Shown piece after piece: positions 60,723 to 64,000 of a DNA stretch of 64,000 nt. The DNA is taken from contig CAJIZG010000004.1 of the NCBI GenBank assembly GCA_905181865.1, forward strand, positions 248,001 through 312,000, read 5' to 3'. The notes under the pieces are model-generated. The model worked only from the letters and a program-made list of their open reading frames with translations. It was not told where the DNA came from and ran no database searches. Numbering within the stretch: the first letter of the stretch is position 1; each line of letters begins with the position of its first letter. Position numbers and translations under genes: made by a program. This DNA comes from Urechidicola croceus (GTDB lineage: Bacteria; Bacteroidota; Bacteroidia; Flavobacteriales; Flavobacteriaceae).

Positions 60723-61850
60723 TTACTTTAAAAACGTTCTGTCCTTCCACATATACTTTTGCTTAAATAATGCCATACATCCCACAACTATATTAAAAAA
60801 AGGATGGATAATGGAAACTATGGGATAGTATACAAGTAGTGATGGTTTTCTTTTGAATTTTAACGTAAGCGCTACAAGGATAAAGTCAATGGTTATTTTA
60901 ACCGAGATTATAGCGATCATGAACTTAGAAAGGGGGTGAAAAACACCACTAACTATTATACTGCAAAAGAGAATATTCATAAGTAAAATGACTATTCCAA
61001 CGAATTGAGCAAATCTGTTTTGATAAGATCCAGACTTTGAAGCCCATCGAATTCTTTGGGATAAAAGTTCTTTTAAACTATTCATTGCAGTCGTTTGTAC
61101 CAATACATCAAAACTTTTTAGATAGCTGACTTGTTGCGGATATTTTGCTGCGATTTTTTCTAATAAAAAAATATCATCACCACTTGCAACTGTGTTATTT
61201 CCGGAATAGCCATCAACGATGTTAAATACGTTTTTTGAATAGCACAAATTGGCACCGTTGCATAAAAAAGGTCTTCGAATACCAAAACCACCAATGGCAC
61301 TTCCAATTAAGGCGCTAAAATCTAATAATTGAAACTTGTTAAGGAATGATCGTTTTGTCTTAAAAGTTACAGGTCCAGAAATAAAAATGACGTTGTTTCT
61401 TTGAATGAATTCATCGTAAGCACGTAGCCAAAGATTAGGAACCACACAGTCTGCATCTGTTGTTAGAATCCAATTATATTTAGAGTACTCAATACCCATT
61501 TTAATTGCATCTTTTTTTGGGGAGTTAGATAGCCTAATATTGTCTAAGACACGAAGGGATAACTGTTTGTTTTTAACTATGAAAGTGTCTATGATCGAAT
61601 TGTAATTGTCATTTGAAGCATCATTAATTAATAAAATCTCAAATAATTCTTTCGGATAGTTTAGCAAGGCAATGCTTCTTAAAAGAGTAGGTAAGTTTTC
61701 GACTTCATTTCGAAATGGTATGAGTATCGAAAATGAGTTATTTACGGGTAAATTTTTCAGTTGAAACTTCGTTGTTTTTAAAAACCCAACAATAAAAGCA
61801 CTAACTAGTATGGCGTAAACAACTATAATTAAAATGATAATCAGGTTCAT
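60723..61850 (-). CDS. Membrane-bound glycosyltransferase family 2
   Basis: A 375-residue GT2. It has an N-terminal transmembrane helix (residues 1-~23), a GT-A domain with FSILIPFRNEVENLPTLLRSI, TTDADCVVP (DxD-like metal site) and QRIRWASKSG (QxxRW), and three or so transmembrane segments in the last 100 residues. This arrangement transfers sugar from a nucleotide donor and may export the polymer or act on a lipid acceptor. Acceptor and donor are unknown. It is divergent from ruvC, with 67 bp between. Confidence 0.82.
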   Translation of the reverse strand: MNLIIILIIVVYAILVSAFIVGFLKTTKFQLKNLPVNNSFSILIPFRNEVENLPTLLRSIALLNYPKELFEILLINDASNDNYNSIIDTFIVKNKQLSLRVLDNIRLSNSPKKDAIKMGIEYSKYNWILTTDADCVVPNLWLRAYDEFIQRNNVIFISGPVTFKTKRSFLNKFQLLDFSALIGSAIGGFGIRRPFLCNGANLCYSKNVFNIVDGYSGNNTVASGDDIFLLEKIAAKYPQQVSYLKSFDVLVQTTAMNSLKELLSQRIRWASKSGSYQNRFAQFVGIVILLMNILFCSIIVSGVFHPLSKFMIAIISVKITIDFILVALTLKFKRKPSLLVYYPIVSIIHPFFNIVVGCMALFKQKYMWKDRTFLK

Positions 61851-61917
61851 TTTAACAAGAATTTTTTCATTGGTTGCTGTTTGAGTTTATTGTATTTTTA
61901 CACAAAGTAACGAAATA

Positions 61918-62469
61918 TTGTCCACTGAAAGAATCATATTAGGAATAGATCCTGGAACGACCATTATGGGGTTCGGGCTTATCAAAATTGTTAACCAGAA
62001 AATGGAGTTTATGTTGATGAATGAACTCATGTTAAAAAAATACGATGATCATTACATCAAATTAAAATTAATTTTTGAACGAACAGTAGAATTAATAGAC
62101 ACCTATCATCCAGATGAAATTGCTATTGAGGCACCATTTTTTGGAAAAAATGTGCAGTCTATGTTAAAATTAGGTAGGGCTCAAGGCGTCGCAATGGCGG
62201 CAGGTCTTTCGAGAGAAGTTTCTATTACGGAATATTCGCCAAAGAAAATAAAAATGGCAATTACCGGAAATGGAAATGCCAGTAAAGAGCAAGTCGCCGC
62301 AATGTTACAAAACAACTTAAAATTAAAATCATTGCCTAAAAATTTAGATGCTACAGATGGCTTGGCCGCCGCAGTTTGTCATTTTTATAATAGTGGAAAA
62401 GTAATTGGCGATAAAAATTATTCAGGCTGGGGTGCTTTTGTAAAGCAAAATAAAGATAGAGTTAAGTAA
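61918..62469 (+). CDS. ruvC: Crossover junction endodeoxyribonuclease RuvC
   Basis: A 183-residue Holliday-junction resolvase. Catalytic acids are in [14 protein letters not shown] (Asp), [15 protein letters not shown] (Glu) and [14 protein letters not shown] (two Asp). It starts with TTG at 61918, and no better ATG exists ahead of the GIDPGT motif. It is followed after 2 bp by hemW, so the two are co-transcribed. Confidence 0.93.
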   Translation: MSTERIILGIDPGTTIMGFGLIKIVNQKMEFMLMNELMLKKYDDHYIKLKLIFERTVELIDTYHPDEIAIEAPFFGKNVQSMLKLGRAQGVAMAAGLSREVSITEYSPKKIKMAITGNGNASKEQVAAMLQNNLKLKSLPKNLDATDGLAAAVCHFYNSGKVIGDKNYSGWGAFVKQNKDRVK

Positions 62470-62471
62470 TC

Positions 62472-63593
62472 ATGGCAGGTATTTATATTCATATTCCCTT
62501 TTGTAAACAAGCATGTCACTATTGTGATTTCCATTTTTCTACATCGCTAAAGAATAAGGATTCGATGCTCCATACAATCTCAAAAGAACTATTTTTAAGA
62601 AAAGAAGAAGTAAACTCAGAAATTGAAACAATTTATTTTGGAGGAGGAACTCCTAGTGTATTGGAGAATTCGGAAATTAATGGGCTACTAGAGCAGATTT
62701 ATAAGAACTATACAGTGATTGAGAATCCTGAGATAACGTTAGAAGCGAATCCTGATGACCTTTCAGAAAAAAGAATTATAGAACTTAGCAAAACCGATAT
62801 TAACAGATTAAGTATTGGAATTCAGTCGTTTTTTGATGAAGATTTAAAAATGATGAATCGTTCCCATACGGCATCCGAATCAGTTAATTGCTTGTCTGTG
62901 GCGGCGCTCCACTTTGAGAATATTACGATTGATTTGATATATGGAGTTCCGAATATGACGGGAGATAGATGGAGAGAAAATTTACAAAAAGCATTTGAGT
63001 TAAAAATTCCTCATATTTCGAGTTATGCTTTAACGGTGGAACCAAAAACACCTTTAGATGCGTTTATTAAAAACGGGAAATATCCACCTCTAAATGAAGA
63101 ACTAGCTGCGCAACATTTTGATATACTCATTGATGAAACCGCTAAACAAAGATTTGTGCATTATGAAATTTCCAATTTTGGAAAAGGAGAATTTTTCTCT
63201 AAGCATAATACGTCTTATTGGCAGGGAAAGCAGTATTTGGGAGTTGGACCTTCGGCTCATTCTTTTAATAGTAATGAGCGCTCTTGGAATATATCTAACA
63301 ATACAAAGTATATAAAGGAAATAGAAAAAAATCAGTTGCCATCAGAAAAGGAAATATTAGCTGTGAGCGATGTTTTTAATGAAACTATTATGACAGGTTT
63401 GCGAACTATTTGGGGAGTAGATTTAGAAAAAATTCAAACTAAATTTGGCGAAGAATATAAAAGTCATTTATTAGTTACAACGTTGGTTTTTATTAATCAA
63501 GGTCTTTTAAGTATTGAAAGAGGGGTTTTAAAAACCACCAACAAAGGAAAGTTTTTGGTGGATGGAATTGCTTCTGATTTGTTTGTAGTTTAG
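62472..63593 (+). CDS. hemW: Radical SAM haem chaperone HemW
   Basis: A 373-residue radical SAM protein of the HemW (formerly HemN-like) type. The [4Fe-4S] motif is CKQACHYCDFHFS (CxxxCxxC). TIYFGGGTPSVLE and RLSIGIQSFFDEDLKMMNRSH follow as in HemW, and the shorter N-terminus and HxHC-less layout separate it from true HemN. It inserts haem into target proteins such as respiratory enzymes. It lies 2 bp behind ruvC. Confidence 0.88.
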   Translation: MAGIYIHIPFCKQACHYCDFHFSTSLKNKDSMLHTISKELFLRKEEVNSEIETIYFGGGTPSVLENSEINGLLEQIYKNYTVIENPEITLEANPDDLSEKRIIELSKTDINRLSIGIQSFFDEDLKMMNRSHTASESVNCLSVAALHFENITIDLIYGVPNMTGDRWRENLQKAFELKIPHISSYALTVEPKTPLDAFIKNGKYPPLNEELAAQHFDILIDETAKQRFVHYEISNFGKGEFFSKHNTSYWQGKQYLGVGPSAHSFNSNERSWNISNNTKYIKEIEKNQLPSEKEILAVSDVFNETIMTGLRTIWGVDLEKIQTKFGEEYKSHLLVTTLVFINQGLLSIERGVLKTTNKGKFLVDGIASDLFVV

Positions 63594-63639
63594 TTTCTCG
63601 ATAGAATTTTAATTAACTTTATAAATAATCTAAATAATA

Positions 63640-63647
63640 TATTTTTG
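63640..63647 (+). promoter_or_regulatory. Predicted -7 element ahead of the FG-GAP gene
   Basis: TATTTTTG ends 4 bp before the ATG at 63652, a near-leaderless arrangement like that of gldA. A -33 box is not clear. Confidence 0.35.
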
Positions 63648-63651
63648 TGTT

Positions 63652-64000
63652 ATGTCAAATTTTAAACAGTTTGAAAAGTACGTATTGTTATTTCTTATCA
63701 TGAATTTTAATGATGCTTTTTCGCAAGAATCATGGTCAAAAATATTACCAAACATAGGTACGCTATCTTCCCCAAGAGTTACAGATTTGAATAATGACGG
63801 TGTTGGAGATATTATTTTAGGTGCTGGGAGATATGAATTTATGGCGTGTGATTCTGCAGTAGTTGCTTTAAATGGTAAAAACGGTGATTTGTTGTGGAAA
63901 GTAAAAGCTAAGGATCAAATGTTTGGTTCTGCAACTCTTAAAGATGTAAATAATGATGGAGTAAAGGATATATTCATAGGTGGAAGATCGGCTCAGCTGA
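63652..64000 (+). CDS. Exported FG-GAP/VCBS repeat protein (3' end outside window)
   Basis: The frame begins at ATG 63652 and is open to the window edge (116 codons visible). Residues 1-~25 form a signal peptide (YVLLFLIMNFNDAFSQ). Then come FG-GAP-type repeats with Ca-binding-like loops: VTDLNNDGVGDIILGAG and LKDVNNDGVKDIFIGG, separated by a PQQ-like strand (VVALNGKNGDLLWKVK). Such propellers occur in secreted or cell-surface proteins of Flavobacteria. No terminal sorting domain can be seen. Confidence 0.75.
   Translation, partial: MSNFKQFEKYVLLFLIMNFNDAFSQESWSKILPNIGTLSSPRVTDLNNDGVGDIILGAGRYEFMACDSAVVALNGKNGDLLWKVKAKDQMFGSATLKDVNNDGVKDIFIGGRSAQL

Overview
The window is chromosomal DNA of a marine member of the Flavobacteriaceae (Bacteroidota). 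The evidence is the low-GC sequence, the Bacteroidota-type promoters (TAnnTTTG at -7), a gldA gliding-motility ABC gene, a DnaE with a fused N-terminal exonuclease, an RpsP with a long Ala/Glu tail, many lipoproteins, and a locus with four FGly-type sulfatases plus complete L-rhamnose catabolism. No rRNA, tRNA, CRISPR array, transposase or integrase was seen.

Layout. 1-3400: the 3' part of a c-type cytochrome/dehydrogenase, a lactonase-like lipoprotein and aldose 1-epimerase. 3470-7700: an aromatic amino-acid operon (pheA, aminotransferase, tyrA, DAHP synthase-chorismate mutase), preceded by a Phe/Tyr/Trp-rich leader peptide and a terminator hairpin that look like a ribosome-mediated attenuator. 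7780-27400: housekeeping genes (rsgA, dtd, YceI, nhaC, cspA, an FAD oxidoreductase, a putative porin, rnhB, ndpA, lipB, a small YqaE-like gene, gldA, dnaE, rpsP-rimM-trmN6, cysH).

27570-55100 is an accessory sugar locus. One minus-strand operon (35949 to 28492) encodes a rhamnulose-1-P aldolase/lactaldehyde dehydrogenase fusion, L-rhamnose isomerase, an FGGY kinase, an L-lactate dehydrogenase-like flavoprotein and an NCS1-type permease. Divergent from it are fructose-1,6-bisphosphatase and a GntR/LacI-like regulator. Then come a frameshifted MhpD-like hydratase, four sulfatases, an L-arabinose/L-fucose isomerase-like gene, RhaT, the RhaM mutarotase, an esterase-like hydrolase and a GH99-like lipoprotein. 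A 13-bp element, ACAGTACAGGATA in the direction of the gene, recurs 46-81 bp upstream of six transcription units. I infer that it is the operator of the GntR regulator and defines a regulon for sulfated L-rhamnose, as found in ulvan or rhamnan sulfate. The scheme would be: sulfatases and glycosidase release rhamnose; RhaT imports it; RhaM, RhaI, kinase and aldolase convert it to DHAP and L-lactaldehyde; SDR and LldD-like enzymes take the latter to pyruvate; FBPase sends triose to gluconeogenesis. There is no SusC/SusD pair and no polysaccharide lyase in the window, so depolymerisation must be encoded elsewhere.

Two Fic-domain genes sit inside the locus, each behind its own array of degenerate, roughly helically phased repeats. 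Two 3'-end remnants of the isomerase gene (28017 and 46104) and other decayed fragments show that the locus has been reshuffled by duplication and deletion.

55280-64000: housekeeping genes again (DUF423, tag, a MazG-like gene, ilvE, mnmD, a BI-1 family gene, a glycosyltransferase, ruvC, hemW), with a 15-copy heptanucleotide tandem repeat at 56786, and a truncated FG-GAP repeat gene at the right edge.
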